A DNA stretch of 64,000 bases from Sphingomonas sp. (GCA_013001055.1 JABDNH010000008.1:1-64000); one strand, 5' to 3'; shown: positions 27,197-36,822, numbered from the stretch's first letter. A program made the numbers and translations. The notes: a model not told the origin generated them from the letters alone.

Positions 27197-29607
27197 GCCA
27201 AGCGCTTCCCGCTCTCATCGATGACTGGCTGACGCGGCGCGAATGGCACTTGCGCCGGCACCAACTCGATATGCTGGAGGCAGCGCGCGCCGGCGATCAT
27301 GTCCTGCTTGCTGCGGCGACAGGTGCAGGCAAGACGCTGGCAGGCTTCCTGCCCTCCATCGCCGAGTTGATGACGACACCTGCCGAGGGGCTCCACACCC
27401 TCTACATCAGCCCGCTCAAGGCGCTCGCAGTCGATGTGCAGCGCAACCTGCTCGAACCCATCGAGGAAATGGGGCTCGATATCCGCGTCGAGACGCGGTC
27501 TGGCGACACCCCTTCCAACCGTAAGTCGCGCCAACGCGCGCGCCCCCCGCAAATGCTGTTGACCACACCCGAGAGCCTCAGCCTGCTGCTGAGCTATCCC
27601 GAGGCAGCGACGATGTTCTCGGGTCTAAAGACGATCATCGTCGACGAAATTCATGCCTTCGCCAAGGAAAAACGCGGCGACCTGTTGTGCCTCGCGATGG
27701 CGCGGTTGCAGCGGCTCGCGCCGGGCCTGCGCCGGATCGGGCTGAGCGCCACCATCGCCGATCCCGATGCGTATCGCGCCTGGCTCGCGCCGGACGGCGT
27801 GATCGACGATGTCCGTCTGGTCGAAGGCGAGCCGGGTGCCGTGCCCGACCTGTCGATCCTTGTTCCCGAAGATCGCGTCCCCTGGTCGGGCCATTCGGGT
27901 CGCTATGCGGCGAAACAGGTCATGCAGCTGATCGAGGAGCACGATGCCTCGATCATCTTCACCAACACCCGCAGCCTTGCCGAATTGATCTTCCAGGATT
28001 TGTGGAAGGCCAATGACAAGCAGATCCCTATCGGCGTCCACCATGGCAGCTTGAGCCGCGAGGCGCGTCGCAGGGTGGAAGCTGCCATGGCCGAAGGGCG
28101 GCTAAAAGGGCTCGTCGCGACCGCCAGCCTCGACATGGGGTTGGACTGGGGCAACGTCGATCTGGTCGCGCAGATGGGCGCACCCAAGGGCTCCAGCCGT
28201 TTTCTGCAGCGCGTCGGCCGCGCCAATCACCGCCTCGATGAGGCGTCCAGGGGCATGATCGTGCCGGGCAACCGCTTTGAATATCTCGAAGCGCGCGCCT
28301 GCCTCGATGCCATCGACCACGGCGAGCTCGATCCCGACATCTTCCGCGAGGGCGCGCTCGACGTCCTCGCCCAGCATGTCATGGGCATCGCGTGCGCGGG
28401 GCCATTCGATGAGGCCGAGTTGCTCGACGAAGTGCGTTCGGCGCTGCCATACTCGGCGCTTACCGAAGAAACGTGGCGCCGCGTCCTCGAACTCAACGCC
28501 ACCGGCGGCTATGCACTGCGTGCCTACGACAAGTATAAAAGGCTGGTGGAAGACGCGCCGGGCAAATGGCGCATCACCCGACCTGCCATTGCGGCCGCGC
28601 ATCGCCTCAATGCCGGGGTCATCGTCGACAACACGATGATGGATCTGCGCTTTAAGAACGGTCGCCATATCGGGCGGGTCGAGGAGAGCTTCGCTTCCAC
28701 GCTCACGCCCGGTGACGCCTTCTTCTTCTCGGGCATCAGCCTGGAGGTCGAGGGCTTCAAGGAACAGGACATCATCGTGCGCGCCTCCAAGCAGGTGGGG
28801 CGGATCGTCAGCTATGGCGGGCAGCGCATGAGCATGTCGACGCACCTTGCCGAACGCGTGCGCGGCTTTCTTGCCGATCGCAACAGCTGGCAGCGTTTCC
28901 CCGAAGACGTACGCGAATGGCTCGACGTGCAATCGCAGCGATCGATCCTGCCCGAACCGCACGAACTGCTGGTCGAGACTTTCCCCCACGAGGGCCGCCA
29001 TTACATGGCTGTCTACGCGTTCGAAGGCTGGAACGCGCACCAGTCGCTCGGCATGCTGGTGACCAAGCGTATGGAAGCGGCGGGCCTCAAACCGCTGTCC
29101 TGGGTGGCGACCGATTATGCGCTGGCAACCTCGAGCCTCGAACCCGTCACCGATCCGCAGGCGCTGTTTTCACCCGATATCCTCGAAGACGAATTCAAGA
29201 GCTGGATCGAGGAATCCCATCTGCTCAAACGCGCCTTTCGCGAAGTCGCCGTGATCGGCGGGCTGGTCGAGCGCCAGCATCCGGGCAAGCGCAAGACCGG
29301 CAAGCAGGTCAGCTTCTCGACCGACCTCATCTACGACGTGCTCAAGAAATACGAACCCGATCATCTTCTCATGCGCGCCGCCTGGGACGATGCCCGCGCC
29401 CGGATGACCGAGCTCGGCCGCCTCGTCCGCCTGGTTGACCGCGCTGCCGACACGATGGTGCATGTCGCCGCCGAGCGGGTGACGCCGATGGCCGTTCCGC
29501 TGATGATGAACATCGGTCGCGAACAAGCGCCCGGCGCCGCTACCGATGAGGCAATTTTGGCACAGGTCGAAGAGGAATTGGTCGCACAGGCCATGCGACT
29601 CGACTGA
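27193..29607 (+). CDS. lhr: Ligase-associated DEXH-box helicase (Lhr family)
   Basis: About 804 residues. Lhr motifs are clear: RRHQLDMLEAA, Walker A AAATGAGKT, ISPLKALAVD, TTPESLSLLLSYPEA, VDEIHAF, GLSATIADP, FTNTRSLAELIFQ, HHGSLSREARRRVE and QRVGRANHR. The C-terminal half is the Lhr-core domain. It is a 3'-5' ATP-driven DNA translocase in repair. The frame has no ATG, GTG or TTG between a stop at 27163 and the TTG at 27250, which would delete the DDWLTRREWH part of the N-terminus; a CTG at 27193 overlapping the previous stop (CTGA) restores it. The start is therefore inferred, with 27250 as alternative. Confidence 0.9.
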   Translation: MSQALPALIDDWLTRREWHLRRHQLDMLEAARAGDHVLLAAATGAGKTLAGFLPSIAELMTTPAEGLHTLYISPLKALAVDVQRNLLEPIEEMGLDIRVETRSGDTPSNRKSRQRARPPQMLLTTPESLSLLLSYPEAATMFSGLKTIIVDEIHAFAKEKRGDLLCLAMARLQRLAPGLRRIGLSATIADPDAYRAWLAPDGVIDDVRLVEGEPGAVPDLSILVPEDRVPWSGHSGRYAAKQVMQLIEEHDASIIFTNTRSLAELIFQDLWKANDKQIPIGVHHGSLSREARRRVEAAMAEGRLKGLVATASLDMGLDWGNVDLVAQMGAPKGSSRFLQRVGRANHRLDEASRGMIVPGNRFEYLEARACLDAIDHGELDPDIFREGALDVLAQHVMGIACAGPFDEAELLDEVRSALPYSALTEETWRRVLELNATGGYALRAYDKYKRLVEDAPGKWRITRPAIAAAHRLNAGVIVDNTMMDLRFKNGRHIGRVEESFASTLTPGDAFFFSGISLEVEGFKEQDIIVRASKQVGRIVSYGGQRMSMSTHLAERVRGFLADRNSWQRFPEDVREWLDVQSQRSILPEPHELLVETFPHEGRHYMAVYAFEGWNAHQSLGMLVTKRMEAAGLKPLSWVATDYALATSSLEPVTDPQALFSPDILEDEFKSWIEESHLLKRAFREVAVIGGLVERQHPGKRKTGKQVSFSTDLIYDVLKKYEPDHLLMRAAWDDARARMTELGRLVRLVDRAADTMVHVAAERVTPMAVPLMMNIGREQAPGAATDEAILAQVEEELVAQAMRLD

Positions 29608-29647
29608 TTTTAAGGATTTTGACAGGCATTTCGGCTATTGGGTCGTC

Positions 29648-29938
29648 ATGCGTATCTTGTTCCTTATTCCCGCCGCCTTCGCGTTGCAGGGATGTGTCGT
29701 CGGTTCCGTGATCGATACCGCGGTCGATATCGTGACACTGCCGGTCGATGTTGCCTCGAAGGGTGTTGACCTTGCCACCACCAGCCAGAAGGAAGCCGAT
29801 CGCAATTACGGCAAGAAGGTACGCAAGGCCGAAGAGGAATATGGCAGGGAACTGAGCGAGTGGAAGCGAGCTTGCGAAAAAGCGCTGACGCGCGGCGATG
29901 ATTGCGACGATCGACCGTCGTTCGAAATGCCGCAGTAG
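29648..29938 (+). CDS. Small predicted lipoprotein
   Basis: 96 residues from the ATG at 29648. The N-terminus MRILFLIPAAFALQGC ends in a lipobox with Cys16. The mature part repeats hydrophobic VDI/VDV segments and then becomes a highly charged helix (SQKEADRNYGKKVRKAEEEYG). The family is not recognised. It lies between the Lhr helicase and a small exonuclease gene, where clusters of this kind sometimes carry the ligase; a link to DNA repair is unlikely for an exported lipoprotein. Confidence 0.7.
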   Translation: MRILFLIPAAFALQGCVVGSVIDTAVDIVTLPVDVASKGVDLATTSQKEADRNYGKKVRKAEEEYGRELSEWKRACEKALTRGDDCDDRPSFEMPQ

Positions 29939-29971
29939 ACGCGGCGCGCGCCAGAGCGCATCTAGTCCCCG

Positions 29972-30427
29972 ATGCGCTATTTTATAGACACCGAATTCGA
30001 CGGCTTCGGCGGCGCCTTGTTGAGCATTGCGCTCGTGCCCGAAGATGGCGGCGAGGAATTCTACACGGTCATCAAGCACGACGTGATCACCGATCCATGG
30101 GTCGAACGTCATGTCCTCCCTTACCTGAACACGGTGCCCGAAGCGTTGAAGGAAGACCCCATGTCGCGAAGCGATGCCGCGCACGCGCTTGCCGCTTTCC
30201 TGGCCCATGACGACGAGCCGCTTATCGTCGCCGATTGGCCCGAGGATCTTGCGCAATTTTCGATGTTGCTGCTGGTAGGCCCGGGACGCATGGTAACGGT
30301 CCCGCCCTTCACCTTGCAAATGGTTGATCTCTCCGGCTTCTCGACCGCCGCCAACAGCGAAGTGCCGCACAATGCGCTGCACGATGCGCGGGCGCTGCGC
30401 GATCATGTGATAAATCACTTGGAGTGA
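29972..30427 (+). CDS. DEDDh-type 3'-5' exonuclease, Rv2179c-like
   Basis: 151 residues. The RNase H-like exonuclease residues can be placed: MRYFIDTEFDG (Asp6, Glu8), PLIVADWPEDLAQF (third Asp) and PHNALHDARALRDH (His and final Asp). The compact size and motif spacing resemble the Rv2179c-like 3'-5' exoribonuclease group. Substrate (RNA or DNA) is not decidable. It lies 26 bases upstream of pdeM on the same strand. Confidence 0.78.
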   Translation: MRYFIDTEFDGFGGALLSIALVPEDGGEEFYTVIKHDVITDPWVERHVLPYLNTVPEALKEDPMSRSDAAHALAAFLAHDDEPLIVADWPEDLAQFSMLLLVGPGRMVTVPPFTLQMVDLSGFSTAANSEVPHNALHDARALRDHVINHLE

Positions 30428-30453
30428 ATCGGGCGGCATGATTAAGAGGGCCT

Positions 30454-31116
30454 ATGGTTCCCCTTTCGTTCGCTGGCCGAAACTTTCGCGTGACGCGCAC
30501 TGGCGGGCTCTTCTGGCCCGATCATGATGCGCTGCTGGTCGCCGACCTGCATCTCGAGAAAGCGAGCTGGTTTGCGCGCTTCGGGCAGATGCTGCCGCCG
30601 TATGACAGCCATGCCACGCTGGAACTGCTCGACGACGATATCGACGCGACCGGCGCAAAGGCCGTCTATTGCCTGGGTGACAGTTTTCACGACAGCTTTG
30701 GCTGCGACAGGCTGCCCGCGGCGGCGCGCGACTTGCTCACCCGGCTGACGCAAAGCGTCGATTGGGTCTGGATCACCGGCAACCACGATGCCGGCATGAT
30801 CGATCATTGCGGCGGGCGGATCGAGATCGAGATGGTCGTCGATGGCCTGGTGTTGCGCCACGAAGCCGAAGCAGATGAAACGCGGCCCGAGCTTTCGGGG
30901 CATTTCCATCCCAAGCTGCGGGTGAAGGCACAGGGACGCCGCGTGTCGCGCCGCTGCTTCGTTGCCAGCAAAACGAAGATGATCCTGCCAGCTTACGGCG
31001 CGTTGACCGGCGGGCTCGATGCCCAGCATCCCGAAATCATGAAAGCGCTTGGCGGGCGCGCCGAAGCGCTTGTCCCGATCACCGATCGCCTGCTGAAATT
31101 TCCTGTCGCCGCCTAG
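30454..31116 (+). CDS. pdeM: Ligase-associated DNA damage response endonuclease PdeM
   Basis: 220 residues with the calcineurin-like phosphoesterase motifs in order: LLVADLHLEKASWFARFG, YCLGDSFHD, WITGNHDAG, HEAE and SGHFHPK. The full set and order fit PdeM, the nuclease of the Lhr/ligase/exonuclease repair islands. A good ribosome site (AAGAGGG) precedes the ATG. Its stop overlaps the stop of the convergent pabBC fusion by four bases. Confidence 0.92.
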   Translation: MVPLSFAGRNFRVTRTGGLFWPDHDALLVADLHLEKASWFARFGQMLPPYDSHATLELLDDDIDATGAKAVYCLGDSFHDSFGCDRLPAAARDLLTRLTQSVDWVWITGNHDAGMIDHCGGRIEIEMVVDGLVLRHEAEADETRPELSGHFHPKLRVKAQGRRVSRRCFVASKTKMILPAYGALTGGLDAQHPEIMKALGGRAEALVPITDRLLKFPVAA

Positions 31117-32873
31117 GCCAATCGCGCTTTCACCAGCCCGCGCAGGCTCGACCCGATATAGAAGCCGTGGCCCAGATCGCCCGCGACCAGCACGCCTTCC
31201 TGGGCCTTGCCTTCCTCGATCAGCTGCTGGCGCAGCACGCCCGGGAAGACACCGGCTGACAAAGGCGGGGTGATCAAGCGATCCCCGCGCTGCACGAAAA
31301 TATTCGCGCGGCTGGTTTCGGTGAGGTGGCCGTCTTCATTGACGAACGCGACGTCGGCGGCCCCGCTCGCCTTGCGCGGCGCATCATAGAAGTCGCGATC
31401 GGTCGTCTTGTGGCGCAGGCGAAAATCATCCTTCGTAACGCCGAGGGTTTTGACCTCCACCGGCAGCGGCTCGTCGCCCATGTCCTCGATCGGCGACATC
31501 GCAATCGCCAGCGCGCCAGAGGGCGACAGCAACAACCGCACCTTTGCCGGATGGCTTTGCGAAAATGTCGCCGCCTGCAATTCATTGCGCGCGGCATGGC
31601 GATCGAAGGTGAAACCAAGCTCGCTAGCCGACGTCTTCATCCGCTCAAGATGCGGGTCGAGCGCTACGATGCCTTCGGTCGGATCGTAGCGCATCGTTTC
31701 AATCAGATCGAAATTACGTGCCGTTTCGGTCACAAAAGCCCCCTTCAACAGGCATTCTGCCCATTCGGCGTCGCTTTGTGAATCCACCACCAGGCCGGAT
31801 CCCAAACCGAGCCGCGCCTGTGGCCTTCCCGATACAATCTCGATTGTGCGGATCAGGACATTGAAGGCTGCATCGCCGGCAGACCCGTCGGCTTTTGGCG
31901 GCTCGATCCAGCCCATCGACCCGGTGTAGGCCCCGCGCGGCTCGGGCTCGAGCTGGCGTAGTGCCTGCATCGCCGCGATCTTGGGCGCGCCGGTGACCGA
32001 TCCGCACGGAAAGATCGTTTCCAGTACATCGATCGCATCAAGGCCTTGGCGCAGCGTCGCGGTCACCTCGCTCACCATCTGGTGGACGGTGGGATAATGT
32101 TCGATCGCAAATAGTCTCGGCACCGCGACGCTGCCCGTTTCAGCTACGCGCGCGAGATCATTGCGTAGCAGGTCGACGATCATAAGGTTTTCGGCGCGCT
32201 GCTTCTCATCCTCCGCCAGTGCCTTTGCTTCGGCAGCATCGACTTCGGGGTCTTCATGTCGCCGCGCCGTGCCCTTCATCGGCATTGCCGTCAGATGGCC
32301 ATTTGCAAGCTTGAAGAATTGTTCTGGGGAAAAGGATGCAAGCGCGCCATCGTCATGCACACAGATCCCGCCCCATGCGCCGCCGCCGCGACGCCGTAGC
32401 GCGGCATAAAGCGCGGGCATCGGCCCGGCGACGTCGACATCGCAACCGAAGGTCAGGTTGGCCTGATAATGATCGCCGGCAAACAGTTGCTCGCGCACCT
32501 TGTGCACCGCCGATGCATACGCGTCCGCGCGGATGCGCGGACGCGGGGCAAGCCAGCTCGCATTGCCTTGCCGGGCCAGGATTGCATCGCGTTCCGCCGC
32601 CTCGAGAAACTCCACGTTTTCGAAAATTCCGAACCGAAGCAAAGGCCCGTCGCAGTTGCGAAAATGCGGCTCCAACGCGGGATCGAGCGCATATCCTGCT
32701 TCATAGGCGATGAAGCCGGCCGCATGATGGCCCGCACGAAGTCCCTCGCGCAGCTGCTCCAATGCCGGACGCACGTCTTCATGGCGGTGCGCGGCGACCG
32801 TCGCCACCGGATCGCGATATTGGCGAAACGGCCCTTGAGCGCCCGCGCGCGCATCATCGAACAGCATCCACAT
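31113..32873 (-). CDS. pabB: Aminodeoxychorismate synthase component I fused to aminodeoxychorismate lyase
   Basis: 586 residues from the ATG at 32873. The first about 370 residues are the chorismate-binding domain: YQANLTFGCDV, LTAMPMKGTARRHEDP (the Lys distinguishes PabB from anthranilate synthase), LMIVDLLRNDLARVAETGSV, FPCGSVTGAPKIAAM and GLGSGLVVDSQSDAEW. The last about 210 residues are a PabC-like PLP domain with DPHLERMKTSASELGF, the probable PLP lysine in LRHKTTDR, and TETSRANIF. Such PabB-PabC fusions make p-aminobenzoate for folate in many alphaproteobacteria. The glutaminase PabA is not in the window. It is divergent from the S9 peptidase gene. Confidence 0.93.
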   Translation of the reverse strand: MWMLFDDARAGAQGPFRQYRDPVATVAAHRHEDVRPALEQLREGLRAGHHAAGFIAYEAGYALDPALEPHFRNCDGPLLRFGIFENVEFLEAAERDAILARQGNASWLAPRPRIRADAYASAVHKVREQLFAGDHYQANLTFGCDVDVAGPMPALYAALRRRGGGAWGGICVHDDGALASFSPEQFFKLANGHLTAMPMKGTARRHEDPEVDAAEAKALAEDEKQRAENLMIVDLLRNDLARVAETGSVAVPRLFAIEHYPTVHQMVSEVTATLRQGLDAIDVLETIFPCGSVTGAPKIAAMQALRQLEPEPRGAYTGSMGWIEPPKADGSAGDAAFNVLIRTIEIVSGRPQARLGLGSGLVVDSQSDAEWAECLLKGAFVTETARNFDLIETMRYDPTEGIVALDPHLERMKTSASELGFTFDRHAARNELQAATFSQSHPAKVRLLLSPSGALAIAMSPIEDMGDEPLPVEVKTLGVTKDDFRLRHKTTDRDFYDAPRKASGAADVAFVNEDGHLTETSRANIFVQRGDRLITPPLSAGVFPGVLRQQLIEEGKAQEGVLVAGDLGHGFYIGSSLRGLVKARLA

Positions 32874-32986
32874 CGCCAACGCTTTGGCGCGTCGCGCCGC
32901 ACCCGTCCAGCTTTCGACGAACGACGCTTGCGTGTCCGCCCACGCTCTGCAACCTTTCGCGCCGACACAGACATGGGGAAATGATC

Positions 32987-34921
32987 ATGAAGCTTCACCG
33001 CGCGGCGCTTGGCGCCTTGCTCGCCACCGTCTCCACCATCGGCTTAGCGCAAGAGGTGCCAAAACCGGCCGAGCTGACGGTCAGCGGCATGCCCGCCATC
33101 CCCGCCGAACTTGCCGAGAAAACCCGCCCCTATCTCGAATACCGCACCGCAGGCTTCGGCGGCTGGGATGCGTCGGATCGCTCCATGCTCATCTCGACGC
33201 GCTTCGGCAATGTCAGCCAGCTGCACCGCGTGTCGATGCCGATGGGGATGCGCCAGCAACTCACCTTCGAAGCCGAACCCGTCGGCGGCACGGTCGACCC
33301 GACCGGCACTACCATCGTCGTATCCAAGGATGCGGGCGGCAGCGAATTTTCGCAGCTCTACCGCTGGGAGGATGGCTCGCTCGTCCTCCTCACCGACGGC
33401 GAAAGCCGCAACGGCTTTGGCGGTTTCAACGAAGAGGGTGATCTCATTCTCTTCAGCTCGACCAAGCGCAACGGGCGCGAGGGCGACATTTACGTGATGA
33501 ACCCGAGCGACCCCGCCACCGAACGCATGATCTTCGAGGCCCCCGGCGTCGGCTGGTTCCCCGGCGGTTTCAACGAAGCCGGCACGCATGCGATCGTCAT
33601 CAAATATACGTCGGTCACCGACATGGACCTTTACACGATCGACCTTGCGACAGGCGACCTGAATGCCGTGCGCGATCCAGATGGCGATGATTGGGCCTTT
33701 GGCGGCGCTGCCGAAGCTGCCGACGGATCGCTGTTCATCGCCGCCGATATCGACAGCGATATCAAGCGTCTCGGGACGATGGACCTCGAAACGGGCGATT
33801 TCACGCCGATCGGCGACTTCGGTGGCTGGGAAGTCACCAGCCTCGATATCAACGAAGACAAGACCATGCTTGCGGTGGTGACCAACGAACGCGGTTCGAG
33901 CCAGCTCTGGTTCTACGACATCGCCAGCGGTCAGGAACGCAAGGTCGATACCCTGCCACCCGGCCTTATCGGCGGTGTCGATTTCGCGCCGTGGGGCCCC
34001 CTTGGCTTCACTTTCACCAGCGCCACCAGCCCGTCGGACGCCTATTCGATCGATCCCGATACGTTCGAAGTGACGCGGTGGACCAAATCGGAGACCGGCG
34101 GGCTCGACCCTGAACGCAATGTCGAGGCCGAGCTGGTCGAGGTCGAAAGCTTCGACGGCGAAAAAGTGTCGGGTTGGCTCTATCGCCCCGATCCGGATCA
34201 ATTCCCGGGGGAGCGTCCGCTCATCGTCTCGATCCATGGCGGGCCCGAAGGTCAGTTTCGCCCCGGCTTCCGCGGGTCTTCCAACTATTATCTCAACGAA
34301 CTCGGCATCGCGCTTTTCTACCCCAATGTGCGCGGCTCGACCGGCTTTGGACGGCGCTTCGTCAGCCTCGATAACGGGCCGTTCCTGCGCGAGGACAGCG
34401 TCAAGGACATCGGCGCCTTCCTCGACACGCTAAGCACCGATGCCGCCATCGATAGCGACAATATCGGCGTCACCGGCGGCTCCTATGGCGGCTACATGTG
34501 CTACGCCTCGATCCTGGCCTACAAGGACCAGCTCAATGGCGCGCTATGCAATGTCGCCATCTCCAACTTCGTGACCTTCCTCGAAAACACCCAAGATTAT
34601 CGCCGCGATCTACGCCGCGCCGAATATGGCGACGAACGCGATCCCGCGCAGCGCGCCAAGCTCGAGGAAATCTCGCCATTGAACCGTATCGAGGAAGTCG
34701 TAGATCCGCTGTTTGTCGTCCAGGGCGCCAACGATCCGCGCGTGCCCAAGTCGGAAGCTGACCAGCTGGTCGAGCGCGTCCGCGCCAATGGGCAGGACGT
34801 CTGGTACCTGGTCGGCGAAAATGAGGGCCACGGGTTCCGCAAAAAGGAAAACCGCGACTATCAGTTCTGGGCCAGCTTGCTCTTCTGGGATCAGGTACTC
34901 AACGAAGGGAACGGTGAATGA
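32987..34921 (+). CDS. S9-family peptidase (prolyl oligopeptidase/acylaminoacyl type), exported
   Basis: 644 residues from the ATG at 32987 (32981 is possible). A signal peptide (LHRAALGALLATVSTIGLAQE) is followed by an N-terminal beta-propeller and a C-terminal alpha/beta-hydrolase domain. The catalytic triad is visible: Ser in VTGGSYGGYMCY, Asp in VQGANDPRVPKSE, and His in GENEGHGFRKKEN; PLIVSIHGGPEGQ is the oxyanion region. It probably cleaves short peptides in the periplasm. The stop overlaps the start of an M19 dipeptidase, suggesting a peptide-degrading pair. Confidence 0.92.
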   Translation: MKLHRAALGALLATVSTIGLAQEVPKPAELTVSGMPAIPAELAEKTRPYLEYRTAGFGGWDASDRSMLISTRFGNVSQLHRVSMPMGMRQQLTFEAEPVGGTVDPTGTTIVVSKDAGGSEFSQLYRWEDGSLVLLTDGESRNGFGGFNEEGDLILFSSTKRNGREGDIYVMNPSDPATERMIFEAPGVGWFPGGFNEAGTHAIVIKYTSVTDMDLYTIDLATGDLNAVRDPDGDDWAFGGAAEAADGSLFIAADIDSDIKRLGTMDLETGDFTPIGDFGGWEVTSLDINEDKTMLAVVTNERGSSQLWFYDIASGQERKVDTLPPGLIGGVDFAPWGPLGFTFTSATSPSDAYSIDPDTFEVTRWTKSETGGLDPERNVEAELVEVESFDGEKVSGWLYRPDPDQFPGERPLIVSIHGGPEGQFRPGFRGSSNYYLNELGIALFYPNVRGSTGFGRRFVSLDNGPFLREDSVKDIGAFLDTLSTDAAIDSDNIGVTGGSYGGYMCYASILAYKDQLNGALCNVAISNFVTFLENTQDYRRDLRRAEYGDERDPAQRAKLEEISPLNRIEEVVDPLFVVQGANDPRVPKSEADQLVERVRANGQDVWYLVGENEGHGFRKKENRDYQFWASLLFWDQVLNEGNGE

Positions 34922-36144
34922 TCCTCGAACTGCTTGCGGGTGCCGCGCTCGCATCCCAGCCGGTCATCGATGCCGAGACCAGCAAACGTATCGATCGCAT
35001 AGTGGCCCAAACGCCGCTGGTAGACGGGCATAACGACCTGCCAATCGCCGCGCGATTTAGGCGTGACGGCAAAGTCGTCGACCTGCAGAGCGATAGCGAG
35101 CCGCTGCACACCGACATGGACCGCCTCAACCAGGGCGGGGTGGGCGCGCAGCTCTGGTCGATCTATATCCCGGCCAGCGTTACCGGCGATGAAGCTGTGC
35201 GCTACACGCTCGAACAGTTCGATATCACCGACCGGCTCATCGCGCACTATCCCGATACGCTCGCATGGGCGAAGACGGCGGCGGACATCGAACATATCCA
35301 TGCCAGCGGCAAGATCGCTTCGATGGCGGGCATCGAAGGGGGCCACCAGATCGGCAACGGCAACCTCGCCGTGCTGCGCCAGTTCAAGCGGCTCGGCGCG
35401 ATCTACATGACCCTGACGCATGGCCGCACTACCGGCTGGGTCGATAGCGCAACTGACGATCCCAAGCATGATGGCATCAGCGACTTCGGCATTTCGGTGC
35501 TTGAGGAGATGAACCGTATCGGCATGCTGATTGATCTCAGCCATGTCACCGAGGCGGCGATGCACGACGCACTCGACGTGTCGAAAGCGCCCGTCATCTT
35601 CTCGCACTCGTCGGCGCGCGCGCTGGGTTCGCACCCGCGCAACGTGCCCGATAGCGTGCTCGAGCGCTTGCCCGGCAATGGCGGCGTGGTAATGGTCACC
35701 TTCGTTCCGAGCTTTCTTGATGATGCGATCTGGCAGCATGGCGCCAATCGCGATGCCGAAGAAGCGCGCCTCGACTCGCTCTACACCGGCAACCCCGAAG
35801 GCAAGGCGGCCGCGCTGGCGGCCTGGGACGAAGCCAATCCGCGCCCCGTTACCTCGGTCAGCCGCGTGGCCGATCATGTCGAGCATATCGCGCGGGTCGC
35901 CGGATACGACCATGTTGGGATCGGCGGCGATTTTGACGGGATCAGCACCACCGTGCCCTATCTCGACAGCGTCGATGACTATCCCAACCTGCTGGCCGAA
36001 CTGATCGACCGCGGTTGGAGCGATGAACAATTGTCCAAGCTGGTGGGCGGCAACTTCCTGCGCGCGCTGAAGGCAGCAGAGGCCGTCGCAGCGTCGATGC
36101 CGGACACCGATGCGGTGCTTGGCACCGCGCCGATGGAAGACTAA
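34918..36144 (+). CDS. Membrane dipeptidase (renal dipeptidase family, M19)
   Basis: 408 residues. Zinc-binding motifs of M19 are seen: LVDGHNDLP, MAGIEGGHQIG, MLIDLSHVTE, VIFSHSSARAL and VGIGGDFDG. A short hydrophobic N-terminus (ILELLAGAALASQ) may be a signal peptide. The enzyme hydrolyses dipeptides. Translational overlap (ATGA) with the S9 peptidase suggests that it finishes degrading the products of that enzyme. Confidence 0.92.
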   Translation: MILELLAGAALASQPVIDAETSKRIDRIVAQTPLVDGHNDLPIAARFRRDGKVVDLQSDSEPLHTDMDRLNQGGVGAQLWSIYIPASVTGDEAVRYTLEQFDITDRLIAHYPDTLAWAKTAADIEHIHASGKIASMAGIEGGHQIGNGNLAVLRQFKRLGAIYMTLTHGRTTGWVDSATDDPKHDGISDFGISVLEEMNRIGMLIDLSHVTEAAMHDALDVSKAPVIFSHSSARALGSHPRNVPDSVLERLPGNGGVVMVTFVPSFLDDAIWQHGANRDAEEARLDSLYTGNPEGKAAALAAWDEANPRPVTSVSRVADHVEHIARVAGYDHVGIGGDFDGISTTVPYLDSVDDYPNLLAELIDRGWSDEQLSKLVGGNFLRALKAAEAVAASMPDTDAVLGTAPMED

Positions 36145-36156
36145 AGCCCCGCCACC

Positions 36157-36819
36157 ATGAGCGAACCACCCCTCAAGCTGGCGATCCTGCCGGTCACGCC
36201 ATTGCAGCAGAATTGCACCCTGATTGTCTGCACCAAGACGGGCAAGGCGGCCTTTACCGATCCCGGCGGCGACATCGAGCGGCTCAAGCAGGCGCTGACC
36301 CAGTCAGGCTATGAGCTGGAGAAGATCCTGCTCACGCATGGTCATATCGATCATTGCGGGCAGGCGGGCATACTCGCCGAACAGCTGGGCGTGCCGATCG
36401 AGGGACCGCACGAGGACGACCGGTTCTGGATCAGCCGCCTTGAAGATGACGGCCGCAAATACGGGATCGAGGGCAAGCCCTTCGAAAGCGATCGCTGGCT
36501 CGTCGATGGCGACCAGGTGACGGTCGGGGAGCTCACGCTCGACGTCTATCACTGCCCCGGCCACACCCCCGGCCATGTCGTCTTCCACCATCCCGAATCC
36601 AAACTCGCCATTGTCGGCGACGTCCTGTTCAAGGGTTCGATCGGGCGCACCGACTTCCCGATGGGCAACCACCAGGACCTGCTTGATTCGATTGTGCAGA
36701 AGCTCTGGCCCTTGGGCGGCGACACGGCTTTTGTCTCCGGCCACGGGCCGATGAGTAATTTCGCTACGGAAAGGGCGTCCAATCCCTTCGTGGGGGATAG
36801 TGTGCTGGCGCAAGCCTGA
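36157..36819 (+). CDS. MBL-fold metallo-hydrolase (YcbL/glyoxalase II-like)
   Basis: 220 residues with ILLTHGHIDHCGQ (HxHxDH), YHCPGHTPGHVVFH, AIVGDVLFKGSIGRTDFPMG and FVSGHGPMS, the pattern of the short glyoxalase II-like YcbL group. It likely hydrolyses a thioester. The gene starts 12 bases after the M19 dipeptidase and ends 111 bases before rpmF, where a promoter for the next operon is predicted. Confidence 0.9.
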   Translation: MSEPPLKLAILPVTPLQQNCTLIVCTKTGKAAFTDPGGDIERLKQALTQSGYELEKILLTHGHIDHCGQAGILAEQLGVPIEGPHEDDRFWISRLEDDGRKYGIEGKPFESDRWLVDGDQVTVGELTLDVYHCPGHTPGHVVFHHPESKLAIVGDVLFKGSIGRTDFPMGNHQDLLDSIVQKLWPLGGDTAFVSGHGPMSNFATERASNPFVGDSVLAQA

Positions 36820-36822
36820 CGC

